64,000 nt of DNA from Thalassospira australica (GCF_000763295.1 NZ_JRJE01000030.1:62001-126000); one strand, 5' to 3'; shown: positions 19,354 to 29,810, counted from the stretch's first letter. The notes: generated by a model from the sequence alone, not told the origin. Made by a program: numbers and translations.

Positions 19354-20067
19354 ATGAGGTTGCCGTCTTTACTCGTGGTTTTTTTGATGTGTGGATATTT
19401 GCCGGCACTCGCACAGGAGCCTGTAAGGATTTCCGCAACCATCGAGTTCGGCAACGCATGGATGGAGTATGCGTTGCCCGAACAGCGTCATTACATCACT
19501 CAACTTTCGGGCCTTACACGTCCAGTGAAGTTTGATGTCGCACCGCATCACCGCTTTGACGAGTTACTCGACGAAGGTCAGACAGATTGTGTGATGACGG
19601 CTTCGCTCGATGGGGTTGAAAACAAAATCGTCGCGAACAGCAGAATCCGGTTTGAGTTACGGGTGTTCCGTTTATCCGGTGTTGACCTGAACAGGCTGCC
19701 AAAGATCGATATCGGTTTTTTGGTCAATTTGCCTCGGCCGTCTGTCGCGCTGACGCCGGATCTTGTGTGGTATGACCTTAGAACGATCGAGCAGGGCGTG
19801 GAAATGTTGCTGGCCGGGCGGCTTGACGCGATCATTGGTGACAGCACGCAGGTCATGAAAACATCAGGTGCCTCGGGCACCGTTCAGGCGGCGTTACCCC
19901 CTGTAAAAACTGTTCAACTGGCGTTGGTGTGTCGGAACACGGATGAACTTCGTGATTTCGTAAACAGGTTTGATGACGCGATGGGCGTATCTGATTCGGG
20001 TTCTGTTAAAGATCCGTTCGAACAAGGAAATTCGCGGCTTATTGTTCGGAACGCTTGGTCAAACTGA
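19354..20067 (+). CDS. Secreted substrate-binding-like protein, paralogue 2
   Basis: This 237-residue protein has a clear signal peptide ending near ALAQEP (about 21). It shares a block order with its upstream neighbour: DEGQTDCVMTAS, SRIRFELRVFRLSG, IDIGFLVNLPRP, LVWYDLRTIEQGVEMLLAGR and PPVKTVQLALVCRNTDELR. Both look like periplasmic binding proteins detached from any transporter, similar to extracellular sensory domains. The pair is probably an operon (31-bp gap). Role unknown. Confidence 0.7.
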   Translation: MRLPSLLVVFLMCGYLPALAQEPVRISATIEFGNAWMEYALPEQRHYITQLSGLTRPVKFDVAPHHRFDELLDEGQTDCVMTASLDGVENKIVANSRIRFELRVFRLSGVDLNRLPKIDIGFLVNLPRPSVALTPDLVWYDLRTIEQGVEMLLAGRLDAIIGDSTQVMKTSGASGTVQAALPPVKTVQLALVCRNTDELRDFVNRFDDAMGVSDSGSVKDPFEQGNSRLIVRNAWSN

Positions 20068-20514
20068 AAGACAGCAAATGCGCAATCGTTGTCAGCTGTG
20101 ACTGGTTGGGCAGGGACTCGTTCCTGACTGCTGATCAGGTTCTCTATCAGGCATCTCTGATCAGGTATCAATGACCTGTCGTCTCCCGCTTGTGTCTGAC
20201 GGGGTATAACCCATGCGGGAATTTCATCGTTCATTTAGTTTATCTATGGGTGAGTTCGGTTCATGGCGTCCGTCGCCTGGCATTATGAACTACACGGCGA
20301 GAAATGCCTGATCGTGAAAAAAGAACTTAATGCATGAATCCATTGCACTACGCCAAAAATTCGGTAATTATTAAATCGATGCAGTGCATCTTGCAAATGC
20401 GTGGTTGCCCTCTGGTTGATAGCAATTGTGTCTTTGTCCGGTGTAATGCAGGGACTGTTTTCAAGCATTTCTGACTTTGGAAATGCGCATACTAAACTAA
20501 GGACGACTACGGAT
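20068..20514 (+). other. Noncoding region, likely cold-shock leader
   Basis: About 450 bp without a convincing gene. It contains TGATCAGG repeats at about 20138-20183 and AT-rich DNA near 20330-20375. Its 3' part is presumably the long 5' untranslated leader of the cold-shock gene. Confidence 0.4.
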
Positions 20515-20721
20515 ATGGCTACCGGAACGGTTAAGTGGTTCAATGCGACCAAGGGTTATGGCTTCATCACCCCGGACGAGGGCGGCAAAGATGCATTCGT
20601 GCACATCACCGCTGTTCAGCGCGCTGGTTTGCAGGGACTTGATGAGGGTCAAAAGGTTCAATTCGAGCTGATTGAAGGTCGTAACGGCCGCATGTCGGCA
20701 GAAGAACTCTCCATCATGTAA
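20515..20721 (+). CDS. CspA-family cold-shock protein
   Basis: The 68-residue single cold-shock domain carries RNP1 (KGYGFITPD) and RNP2 (DAFVHITAV), the two motifs that bind single-stranded nucleic acid. It begins [17 protein letters not shown] like classic CspA proteins. The frame is open upstream, but ATG 20515, preceded by AAGGA, gives the standard length. CspA proteins act as RNA chaperones in the cold or in stationary phase. A GC-rich hairpin terminator follows. Confidence 0.95.
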   Translation: MATGTVKWFNATKGYGFITPDEGGKDAFVHITAVQRAGLQGLDEGQKVQFELIEGRNGRMSAEELSIM

Positions 20722-20758
20722 TTGATTTTGGATTGCAGCTTTTTTGCTGACAACCGTT

Positions 20759-20790
20759 AACGCGCCGGGCTTCCGGCGCGTTATGCGTTT
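20759..20790 (+). terminator. Terminator after the cold-shock gene
   Basis: AACGCGCCGG (20759-20768) and CCGGCGCGTT (20773-20782) form a perfect 10-bp stem with a GCTT loop. The T-tract is weak (ATGCGTTT). Confidence 0.75.
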
Positions 20791-20856
20791 ATAGGGTTTT
20801 GGTGTAGGCTTTCTGTCTAGCCTGTCTCACCAGCGTGAAAAACACATGTTGCATTC

Positions 20857-21528
20857 ATGAGCCTTGATCTTCCAGCGCCGCCAGAATCTGACGATGAGAA
20901 AAGCCAGTCGGAATGGCGGCGGGCAGTTCGACGTGCCTTGCTCGGATGGCGATCAGCACTTGATGCGCATAGCCACAAATATTTTTCCGATCAGATATGC
21001 GCGCATTTTTCAACATTCCTTGCCAGGCGCACCGGGGCGACGATCGGGTTCTATTGGCCGATCCAGAACGAGATTGATTTGCGCCCTGTTATCGAACGCC
21101 ATATTTCGGCGGGCGGACGGGCAGCTTTACCCGTTGTCCCGGGCAAGGACATGCCGATGGAGTTCCACAACTGGACGCCCAATACCGAAATGGTTTCCGG
21201 ATTTGCCCGGATACCCGAACCCCGCAACAGTACAGAAGTCCCCGTACATGTGATGGTCGCACCATTGGTTGGCTTTGATCGCGCAGGATATCGTTTGGGG
21301 TATGGCGGTGGTTTCTTTGACCGTACCCTTGGTGCCATGAAACGCAAGCCACTTGTGGTTGGCGTTGGTTTCGAAGCGACACTGCTTGAAGATATCAAAC
21401 CCCATCGCTACGACGTGCCGGTTGATGTTTTGATTACGGACCAAGGTGTTCGTTTTATCGGTGACGGTATCGAACCCACCGAAGACAAACCTGATCAGTC
21501 GTCATCCCCCTGTCATCTTTGTACCTGA
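20857..21528 (+). CDS. fau: 5-formyltetrahydrofolate cyclo-ligase
   Basis: The 223-residue protein contains the family signatures GFYWPIQNEIDLRPVI, VMVAPLVGFDRAGYRLGYGG and GGGFFDRTL, with an ATP/phosphate-binding basic N-terminus. It converts 5-formyl-THF to 5,10-methenyl-THF in the cytoplasm, recycling a folate storage form. The C-terminus has an extra Cys/His tail. 6S RNA often sits beside this gene, but I could not identify it here. Confidence 0.9.
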   Translation: MSLDLPAPPESDDEKSQSEWRRAVRRALLGWRSALDAHSHKYFSDQICAHFSTFLARRTGATIGFYWPIQNEIDLRPVIERHISAGGRAALPVVPGKDMPMEFHNWTPNTEMVSGFARIPEPRNSTEVPVHVMVAPLVGFDRAGYRLGYGGGFFDRTLGAMKRKPLVVGVGFEATLLEDIKPHRYDVPVDVLITDQGVRFIGDGIEPTEDKPDQSSSPCHLCT

Positions 21529-21530
21529 CA

Positions 21531-21962
21531 CTATGCCTCGGTCCGCTCGGAAGGTGATGGTCGGTCTTTTTCATAGCTATGCTTGATGGGGAACGTCGGA
21601 AGCCATTTTTCTCGCCGGATATTCCAGAGTTCGTAACTTGGTGTGAATTGGTCGGGGGCATCAAAGGCGCCAAGGTTGATCTCGATTTCATCCCCGGTCT
21701 GGCCATACACCGATGATCCGCAAGTCGGGCAAAAATGCCGTCCTTTATACGCGTTTGTATTCCCCGAAATGATGACAGACGTTTGTGGGAAAATGGCGGA
21801 CGCATGAAATAGCGTTCCGTGATGTTTTCGGCAGTCAATGCAATGACAAAGTCCGACCCGATAGGGTTCACCTTCGGTCGTAAATCGGATCTTGCCGCAC
21901 AAGCAGCCACCCGCAGACTCTCTAATCAGGTCCTCGCAAATCTGCACTGTGCTTCTTCCCAT
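21531..21962 (-). CDS. GFA-family zinc protein (glutathione-dependent formaldehyde-activating-like)
   Basis: The 143-residue protein has the GFA zinc-binding pattern: GGCLCGKIRF, LCHCIDCRKHHG and the CPTCGSSVYG motif. These cysteines bind structural zinc in the family. Members are often annotated as S-hydroxymethylglutathione synthase, but most have no proven activity. Start ATG 21962 was chosen because it precedes the domain closely; the frame extends a further 28 codons to 22046. The stop lies 3 bp from the convergent fau stop. Confidence 0.85.
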   Translation of the reverse strand: MGRSTVQICEDLIRESAGGCLCGKIRFTTEGEPYRVGLCHCIDCRKHHGTLFHASAIFPQTSVIISGNTNAYKGRHFCPTCGSSVYGQTGDEIEINLGAFDAPDQFTPSYELWNIRREKWLPTFPIKHSYEKDRPSPSERTEA

Positions 21963-22186
21963 CCTGTTGAAATTCAGCAAATAGCTAAGATTCTCAATTA
22001 AGTAGCCGGAGCATTTTGTACTACAAAAACGGAAACTTGGATGCAAAAGTACAGAGTTTTCTGCTTTCTACTATTCTTGGTAGGGTCTTCTTAGAGTTGA
22101 GTTTGTGTGTGAGGATAGAAACCTATAAGGTTTTTTCGCCAATGCTGATGATGGATAAAGTTGGCGGCTTATGAAGGGGAGATAAA

Positions 22187-23311
22187 ATGTCACACTCACC
22201 TCTTAGTCCCTCGGAGAAGCTTCTTGGCGAAGAGGTCGAGGGTGTTAAGAAACCCGGAAAATGGCGTATTACAAAGAAAATTGAACGCACGCCCAGTGAT
22301 ACGGGAGGTAATTTTTCTGTCGGTTATCTGGCAGTCCATCAAGACGGAACCAAGGCCTTTTTAAAGGCTACGGATGTTGGTTTGCTCAAAAAAGCATCGG
22401 GTGCATCAACCGTGTTGGCACATATGGCTCGAGCGTTCAAAGAGCAGGAATTTGAACGCAGCATATTAGATATATGCCAGGGCAATAATATGGATAGGAT
22501 TGTTCATGCTATTGACTATGGGGAACATGAAACAACTACAGACGGTGTTCGAGATTACGTCTTCTACATAATGTTCGAGCCAGCCAGCGGGGATGTACGG
22601 CAGCAAGTTGATAGGGAAATGAGAGGAGCACTTGCTTGGTCGGTACTTGCGCTGCACAACCTTGCGGTTGCAGTGCAGCAGCTGCATAGTGCATTGATTG
22701 CCCATAACGACATAAAACCATCCAATTTTCTCGTTTTCGATGAAGCTGTTCAAAAGTTGGCGGATTTGGGGAGGGCGACAGCAGACAATCAATCCGGGCC
22801 TTGGGATTCCCTAAATTATACTGGTGACCGAACTTATGCTGCGCCAGAGTTTTGGTATGCAAACGTAACGTTTCAGGTTTCGGCAGGGAGAATTGACTTT
22901 GATGTTCGACGCGCTTCGGATCTTTATATGCTTGGGAGTATGGGATTTTTCCTGATTACTGGACAATCGATAACGCCTCTTATCAGAAGATATTTGCGCC
23001 CGGAGTATGCGCCAGAAAATTGGTCGGGAACTTTCGAAGAGGTCGTGCCTTATGTGCGTGATTGTTTGGGGTTGGCGGCTCAAGCCCTCGATGAAGCGCT
23101 TCCCAAGGATAGTCAAAATTGCTTGTTGCCAGAAGCAGAGGAGTTGAAGTCTCTAATTTTAATGCTTTGTGAGCCAGACCCGAAGTTGCGTGGCGCACCT
23201 AAACTACCAGGAAGTGTTCGTAATCAGTATAGCCCTGAAATCTTCATTTCGAAATTTGATAGAATATCGAAAAGTCTAGCTGGTATGGAGCGCTTCGCAA
23301 CCAATGGATAG
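22187..23311 (+). CDS. Serine/threonine protein-kinase-like protein
   Basis: The 374-residue protein has an almost complete Hanks-type kinase core. ATP-binding Lys is in KAFLKAT (K60), the catalytic loop is HNDIKPSN (D175, N180), the metal-binding DFG equivalent is ADLGRA (D193), the activation-segment end is YAAPEF (219-221) and the subdomain IX Asp is in SDLYMLG (D245). HND replaces HRD and DLG replaces DFG, as in several active bacterial kinases. No membrane span or sensor domain follows. Its stop overlaps the next gene by 8 bp, so the two are coupled. Base composition is visibly more AT-rich than flanking genes, suggesting transfer. ATG 22187 follows GGGGAG. Confidence 0.8.
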   Translation: MSHSPLSPSEKLLGEEVEGVKKPGKWRITKKIERTPSDTGGNFSVGYLAVHQDGTKAFLKATDVGLLKKASGASTVLAHMARAFKEQEFERSILDICQGNNMDRIVHAIDYGEHETTTDGVRDYVFYIMFEPASGDVRQQVDREMRGALAWSVLALHNLAVAVQQLHSALIAHNDIKPSNFLVFDEAVQKLADLGRATADNQSGPWDSLNYTGDRTYAAPEFWYANVTFQVSAGRIDFDVRRASDLYMLGSMGFFLITGQSITPLIRRYLRPEYAPENWSGTFEEVVPYVRDCLGLAAQALDEALPKDSQNCLLPEAEELKSLILMLCEPDPKLRGAPKLPGSVRNQYSPEIFISKFDRISKSLAGMERFATNG

Positions 23312-24887
23312 TCCGAATAGTTTGGAGAGAAATGTATTTCCTCGTTGGCGAACTCTTAGCAAGACGCCTTCGGTAGAGATTCAAAGCTCAAAAAAACAAG
23401 ACTTGCCAAAAAGACCCGAAGAGCGGGACCCGCTGTTTATAGCGTACTATGAGCGATGGCGTGATGACCCTTCTTTGCAAAATGCAGCAGAGGTTCTTGA
23501 TCTGGCAATGTCGATTGATCGACCATACTTGGCGATAGGACCCGCAAGCACGATTGCTAAAAGTGATCGTGCTATGCCAGCCGTAAAGTTGCTTGCGGAA
23601 AAGCTGCTCAGCGTCTCAAGCACAACCAGTGATCCTGATGAAGCAGTTCTACCCAGACGAGATGAGGTCGGGATGGAAATTCGTAAGTGCAAGCGTCGAC
23701 TGGTTGAGGAGCCGCGAAACGGCCTGTTGTGGCTTGAGAAGGGCAGATTGCACACTTTAATTGGCGATTTTGAAAGTGCCGATTTAGCCCTAAGAAGAGC
23801 GCACGGGTGTGCTCCTGATAACAGATTCATCATTCGAGCAAATGCACGTTATTTAACTCATAGGGGGAGAGCGGACGAAGCGCTTGCTCTGCTTAGGAGA
23901 TCAGAGCGGTTAAAGTTTGATCCTTGGGTGCAATCGGTAGAGATTGCTGTCTCAGAAGCAATGGAAATGAGCCCCCGATCAATACGTTGGGCGAGAGCAA
24001 ACCTGAGTTCAGGAAAATTAGCTCCAGAGCATTTGAGTGAACTCGCGTCTGCTGTTGGAACATTGGAGCTCCATGGTGGGGCTAGTAAAAAGGCAAAGCG
24101 ATTGTTTGTGCAGAGCTTGCTTGTTCCCACCGATAATGCTTTGTCACAGGCCCTTTGGGCTCGCTCTGAAATGCACCTAAAGGTGGAGGTGCAGCAGAGC
24201 ATGTTGACTATGAATGGCGCATTTGAAGCACGGGCACAGTCTGCAATTGAGAACAAAAACTGGAATGAAGCTGTTCTCAATTGCGAAAAGTGGGCGTGTG
24301 ATGAGCCATATTCGATAAGAGCAGCAGTGGAAGGAAGTTGGATTTCGTCGAGTTTTCTATGGGATCAAGAAAAGGCGATTGCCTTCTGCGATCAGGGTTT
24401 GATCTCGAACCCTAGAAGTTTGATTCTCTTAAACAACAAAGCACTATCCTTAGCGCGTTCAGGGCAGTTGCCAGAAGCGACTAGGGTTCTGGCAAGAGCC
24501 ATGTCGCTATATTCGAGTGCTCACGAAGATCCGTTTCTTCACGCTACCCAAGGCTTAATCGCATTTAGATCTGGGGACATTGAAGAAGGACGGAAACTCT
24601 ATACTTCTTCGATTGAGAAGGCGGCAGAACAGAAAATGTTTGATGCTCAGTTCAGAGCTTATTGTCACTGGTTCTACGAAGAAGCTAGGTCGGATACCCT
24701 CCGTGCAGAGACCCTACAAAAAATTGTTTCTGAGATCGATGGTGAGGTTAAACGACCGTACGTTCGCGACCTGTCAAAAGAAATTTGGTCGAACCTTAAA
24801 ACCAGAATGTTGGCGAAGGAGTTTGGTCAGCAAGTTGTGAGTGACTCTGCAACATTCCCACTGTTACAAATCAACGACAATTTCTGA
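23304..24887 (+). CDS. TPR-like helical-repeat protein paired with the kinase
   Basis: This 527-residue soluble helical protein carries several tetratricopeptide-like repeats. Examples are NGLLWLEKGRLHTLIGDFES followed by ADLALRRAHGCAPD, the RADEALALLRRSERL stretch, and EKAIAFCDQGLISNPRSLIL followed by NNKALSLARSGQLPEATRVL. Such arrays mediate protein contacts, so it is probably the scaffold or substrate of the coupled kinase. It overlaps the kinase gene by 8 bp and shares its low GC. No nuclease, protease or membrane domain was recognised. It ends 36 bp before a tRNA-Gln gene. Confidence 0.75.
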   Translation: MDSPNSLERNVFPRWRTLSKTPSVEIQSSKKQDLPKRPEERDPLFIAYYERWRDDPSLQNAAEVLDLAMSIDRPYLAIGPASTIAKSDRAMPAVKLLAEKLLSVSSTTSDPDEAVLPRRDEVGMEIRKCKRRLVEEPRNGLLWLEKGRLHTLIGDFESADLALRRAHGCAPDNRFIIRANARYLTHRGRADEALALLRRSERLKFDPWVQSVEIAVSEAMEMSPRSIRWARANLSSGKLAPEHLSELASAVGTLELHGGASKKAKRLFVQSLLVPTDNALSQALWARSEMHLKVEVQQSMLTMNGAFEARAQSAIENKNWNEAVLNCEKWACDEPYSIRAAVEGSWISSSFLWDQEKAIAFCDQGLISNPRSLILLNNKALSLARSGQLPEATRVLARAMSLYSSAHEDPFLHATQGLIAFRSGDIEEGRKLYTSSIEKAAEQKMFDAQFRAYCHWFYEEARSDTLRAETLQKIVSEIDGEVKRPYVRDLSKEIWSNLKTRMLAKEFGQQVVSDSATFPLLQINDNF

Positions 24888-24923
24888 AAAATTCAGTCTC
24901 TTCGTGTGATTCTCCTGGCAAAG

Positions 24924-24997
24924 TGGCTGGGGAACCTGGATTCGAACCAGGACTGACGGAGTCAGAGTCCGTAGGTCTACCGTTAACCTATTCCCCA
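24924..24997 (-). tRNA. tRNA-Gln (anticodon CUG), copy 1
   Basis: The 74-nt cloverleaf has acceptor TGGGGAA/TTCCCCA, a T-arm with GGTTCGAATCC, and an anticodon stem ACGGA/TCCGT around loop CTCTGAC, giving anticodon CTG. The 3' CCA is encoded. It is identical to copy 2. Confidence 0.95.
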
Positions 24998-25075
24998 GCA
25001 GGACTTGGCATACGTAATTTGTAACCCGGAACGTATCAACTGCGCTGCTGGAAGCTTTGCGCTATCCGGAAAGGG

Positions 25076-25149
25076 TGGCTGGGGAACCTGGATTCGAACC
25101 AGGACTGACGGAGTCAGAGTCCGTAGGTCTACCGTTAACCTATTCCCCA
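25076..25149 (-). tRNA. tRNA-Gln (anticodon CUG), copy 2
   Basis: Identical 74-nt copy lying 78 bp from copy 1 in the same orientation. The similarity extends a few bases into the 5' flank (ACTTGG), indicating a local duplication. CCA is encoded. Confidence 0.95.
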
Positions 25150-25395
25150 ACAAAACTTGGTCCACCAGACACTCGGTGTGTCAAGGTGTGGGGCGCTATG
25201 TATTAAAACCACCCGGTTTTGGCAACCCCTTTTTTGTTTCGTTCTGTTCAACCATTCGATTACTGCATAGGGGATTTGCCTTGCGGGGGATTGTCGCTAC
25301 ACTCATATGGTTGATTCGCAAGATCGTCACATAAATGTCTTGATGATTTGTAAGACATGACAGCATGAACGCATAAAAAGGCAGGTTTTCAGAAC

Positions 25396-26586
25396 GTGAA
25401 GCAGGTTTCCCCCCATAGCAACTCGCACAGGGCCAACAGCCCGGCAGGCGGCGCTGCAATGGGCGGCCATGCCGTTCTTGATGGTCCGGACAAACCCGGA
25501 ATGCCAAAGCCTGGTACAGCGGTTCATATCCCCGAAGGTGGCAACCCGTCATCGCGTATCGTCGATTGCATCACTGCGCCGCTTTATGCTGCGATTGATC
25601 TTGGCAGTTCAAATTGCCGACTTCTTGTCGCGCGCCCGTGCAATGATGGCTTTAAGGTTATTGATGCGTTTTCGCGCGTTGTGCGCCTGGGCGAGGGGGT
25701 TCGTGAAAAAGGGCATCTTTGCGATGCCGCCATGGATCGGGCGATAGATGCGCTTCGGGTTTGTGCCAAAAAACTGCGTCGCCATCCCGGTGCAAAGCTG
25801 CGTGCGGTCGCGACCGAAGCCTGCCGAACTGCTGACAACCGGGATGAATTCGTCCGTCGGGTCCATGATGAAACCGGCATTTCGCTTGACATCATCAACC
25901 CGGATGAAGAAAGCCGCCTTGCCCTTCAGGCCTGTTCGGCCCTGCTTGATGAGCGGCCCTATGCGGTGGTGTTTGATATCGGGGGTGGCAGTACGGAAAT
26001 CTGTTGGATCAAGGTCGACAGTTCCGGCAAAACCCAATGCATTGAAACACTTTCCATGCCGTGTGGTGTTTTGTGCCTGACCGAACGTTATGCAAGCGTT
26101 GAAGAACGCCGCGAACGGTTTGATGCCATGCGTACCGAAATTCGCCAGCGCCTTGAAGAATTTGCCCAACGCAATTGCTGCACGGATATGCTCGATGACG
26201 ACAAGGTCCAGATGGTCGGAACATCGGGCACCGTCACCACGTTTTGCGGGATTGCACTTGGTCTTGAACGTTATGAACGTCACAAGGTCGATGGATCTGA
26301 CCTGCGGTTTGATGATGCAGAACGTGTGACCGAGCTTTTGTTGCGTATGGGCGCTGACAAGCGCAAGGGACATCCATGCATCGGCAATCAGCGAGCCGAA
26401 CTGATGGATGCGGGTGCAGCGATCTTTGCCGCGATTCGTGATATCTGGCCCTTGGCAACGCTGAAAGTCGCCGACCGGGGCCTGCGCGAAGGTATTCTGG
26501 TCGATTTGATGCGCGCGGATGGTCATGCTATTGACCCGTGCGACGCGCGCCGTCATACAGTGTCGCATATTCCGGCTTCCTCTTGA
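25396..26586 (+). CDS. Ppx/GppA-family exopolyphosphatase or pppGpp phosphohydrolase
   Basis: The 396-residue protein has an ASKHA-fold phosphatase core: LYAAIDLGSSNCRLLVA, the AVATEACRTADNRDEF stretch, VVFDIGGGSTEICWI and VGTSGTVTTFCGIALGL. Members hydrolyse polyphosphate or convert pppGpp to ppGpp; sequence alone does not separate the two. An unusual 60-residue Pro/Gly-rich N-terminal extension depends on the GTG start at 25396; ATG 25459 would shorten it. rlmE follows after 59 bp, a common pairing in alphaproteobacteria. Confidence 0.88.
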   Translation: MKQVSPHSNSHRANSPAGGAAMGGHAVLDGPDKPGMPKPGTAVHIPEGGNPSSRIVDCITAPLYAAIDLGSSNCRLLVARPCNDGFKVIDAFSRVVRLGEGVREKGHLCDAAMDRAIDALRVCAKKLRRHPGAKLRAVATEACRTADNRDEFVRRVHDETGISLDIINPDEESRLALQACSALLDERPYAVVFDIGGGSTEICWIKVDSSGKTQCIETLSMPCGVLCLTERYASVEERRERFDAMRTEIRQRLEEFAQRNCCTDMLDDDKVQMVGTSGTVTTFCGIALGLERYERHKVDGSDLRFDDAERVTELLLRMGADKRKGHPCIGNQRAELMDAGAAIFAAIRDIWPLATLKVADRGLREGILVDLMRADGHAIDPCDARRHTVSHIPASS

Positions 26587-26645
26587 TCGGTTGACGTTCG
26601 CGTCCCGTCAGGTTTGCCAACATAAAATTCAGTTCAGGATAGATC

Positions 26646-27452
26646 ATGAGCGAAAATCGCAGCGGAAAAGGCGGACAGCGTCGCCGCAAAGGGTCGGCCA
26701 TTGCAGCCATTGATACCGGCGCACGGCGTGGCCTGCGAACGCGTGTCAAAAGTGCCAAGGGGCGCAAGATTTCTTCGACACGTTGGCTCGATCGGCAGCT
26801 CAATGACCCGTATGTTCAGGAAGCCAAACGTCTTGGCTATCGATCCCGTGCGGCTTTTAAGCTGATTGAAATCAACAACCAGTTTGATCTTCTCAAACCG
26901 GGCATGCGTATTGTTGACCTTGGCGCGGCCCCAGGGGGCTGGACGCAGGTGGCTGTTGACATGGTTGGTTCCAAGCATGGCAAGGGGCAGGTTGTTGGTC
27001 TTGATATTCTCGAATGGGAAGGTCTGTCCGGGGCGACTTGTCTACAGGCGGATTTTCTTGATCCCCGTGCGCCTGACATGATCAAGCATGAATTGCAGGG
27101 GCCGGTGGATGCGGTGATTTCCGATATGTCGCCTGAAACCACCGGGCATCGGTCAACCGATCACATCCGCATTATTGATCTGGTTGAGCATGCGTTGCTC
27201 TTTGCCGAAGAAGTTCTTGCGCCAGGTGGTATATTTATCGCCAAGGTTTTCAAGGGCGGTACGGAAAATGAGCTCCTTGACCGTGTGAAGAAAAACTTCC
27301 GGGTAACCAAGCACGCCAAGCCGCCGGCATCGCGTCCGGAAAGTCCCGAAGCTTATCTGATCGCGACCGGATTCCGTGGGCAGAACAACGCAGAAGACGA
27401 CATCAAGAATGCCGAACTTCGCGAAGATGATAGCTGGTCGCCCATCGAATAG
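26646..27452 (+). CDS. rlmE: 23S rRNA (uridine2552-2'-O)-methyltransferase RlmE
   Basis: This 268-residue FtsJ/RrmJ-type enzyme methylates U2552 of the ribosomal A-loop, a late step in 50S assembly. The SAM pocket is IVDLGAAPGGWTQVA. The catalytic K-D-K-E set is visible: the Lys of AAFKLIEI, the Asp in ISDMSP, the Lys in IAKVFKGG and the Glu in SPEAYLIATGF. A basic N-terminal tail of about 50 residues is longer than in E. coli, as is usual in this class. Start ATG 26646. Confidence 0.94.
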   Translation: MSENRSGKGGQRRRKGSAIAAIDTGARRGLRTRVKSAKGRKISSTRWLDRQLNDPYVQEAKRLGYRSRAAFKLIEINNQFDLLKPGMRIVDLGAAPGGWTQVAVDMVGSKHGKGQVVGLDILEWEGLSGATCLQADFLDPRAPDMIKHELQGPVDAVISDMSPETTGHRSTDHIRIIDLVEHALLFAEEVLAPGGIFIAKVFKGGTENELLDRVKKNFRVTKHAKPPASRPESPEAYLIATGFRGQNNAEDDIKNAELREDDSWSPIE

Positions 27453-27630
27453 GGCGGCCAGGCTTGCTTCTGCATCGGGCTTTTGCCGGGCTGAATTAAA
27501 CGTTCCCTGTCTTGCGCTACATCAAACATTATCTCCCAACTTGCCGGTTATATTCGCAGGCAACGCAACGACTATGTCTGTTGGGATGTAGTTAACTGCC
27601 TGATTTTGGCCGATTTGGGGGGGGTATTTG

Positions 27631-28155
27631 ATGAAGCGGGACAGTGTTTTTCTAACCGGTGTCGAACGGCATTTCGATGAGGATGACATCATCGTGTCGA
27701 AAACCGATCTCAAGGGTCGGATTATATATGCAAATGACACGTTTCTGAATGTCGCCGGATATCGTGAACGCGACATCCTTGGTCAGCCGCACAGCATCAT
27801 CCGCCATCCTGACATGCCCAGATGTGTCTTTGCACTGCTTTGGCAAACGATCGAAGCAGGGCGCGAAATCTTTGCTTATGTCATCAACCGCAGTGCCAAT
27901 GGTGACCACTATTGGGTGTTGGCCAATGTCACGCCGACCTTTGGTCCGGATGGCAAGATTATCGGATATCATTCCAATCGCCGGGTGCCGCGCCGCGATG
28001 CCCTTGAAAAGGTCATTCCGCTTTATAAAACACTGTGCGCGGAAGAAGCAAAAGAAGCCAACCGCAAGCAGGGGATGGCGCGCGGGATCAAAATGGTCGG
28101 GGAGTTGCTTGCCGATGCCGGGATGGATTACGACGAATTCGTCTTTAGCTTGTAA
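27631..28155 (+). CDS. Single PAS-domain protein (Aer-like)
   Basis: The 174-residue protein is one PAS fold plus a helical tail. The PAS core reads IVSKTDLKGRIIYANDTFL, then VAGYRERDILGQPHSIIRHP and DMPRCVFALLW, close to the flavin-binding PAS of aerotaxis receptors (the IIRHPDMP motif). No kinase, GGDEF or methyl-accepting domain is attached, so it must signal through partners. ATG 27631 follows a G-rich ribosome site. Ligand and output unknown. Confidence 0.82.
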   Translation: MKRDSVFLTGVERHFDEDDIIVSKTDLKGRIIYANDTFLNVAGYRERDILGQPHSIIRHPDMPRCVFALLWQTIEAGREIFAYVINRSANGDHYWVLANVTPTFGPDGKIIGYHSNRRVPRRDALEKVIPLYKTLCAEEAKEANRKQGMARGIKMVGELLADAGMDYDEFVFSL

Positions 28156-28176
28156 TGGCCTGTGGAAAGATACGCA

Positions 28177-28207
28177 TAAAAAAAAGGGGCTCGCCTGACG
28201 GCAGCCC
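28177..28207 (-). terminator. Minus-strand-oriented terminator upstream of guaB
   Basis: GGGGCT-c-GCC and GGC-AGCCCC form a 9-bp stem. The A-run lies on the left on the plus strand, so the T-run exists only on the minus strand. No minus-strand gene is known to the right, which makes it odd. Confidence 0.55.
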
Positions 28208-28282
28208 CATCGACCAGTTTCTAACGGAATGCGCAAAAGAAAGCATCAATAAAAACACAGGGCAGTTATGGGCGCAGAAAAC

Positions 28283-28310
28283 TTGGCATTTGGGGCGTAA
28301 CGTGTATAAA
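28283..28310 (+). promoter_or_regulatory. Putative guaB promoter
   Basis: TTGGCA (28283-28288), a 16-bp spacer and TATAAA (28305-28310) lie 33 bp ahead of the guaB ATG and match the sigma-70 consensus well. Confidence 0.65.
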
Positions 28311-28331
28311 TTCCGCGCCAACTCAGATTAA

Positions 28332-29810
<1,479 letters not shown>

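Noticed and set aside
20722-20856. 6S RNA expected next to 5-formyl-THF cyclo-ligase
   Set aside because: The 135-bp gap is too short and holds the cold-shock terminator; no 6S-like bubble was recognised here or upstream.
24888-25395. Attachment site or integrase remnant at the tRNA-Gln genes
   Set aside because: No integrase, no direct repeat of the tRNA 3' end beyond the two full tRNA copies was seen; insertion by integrase is therefore not supported.
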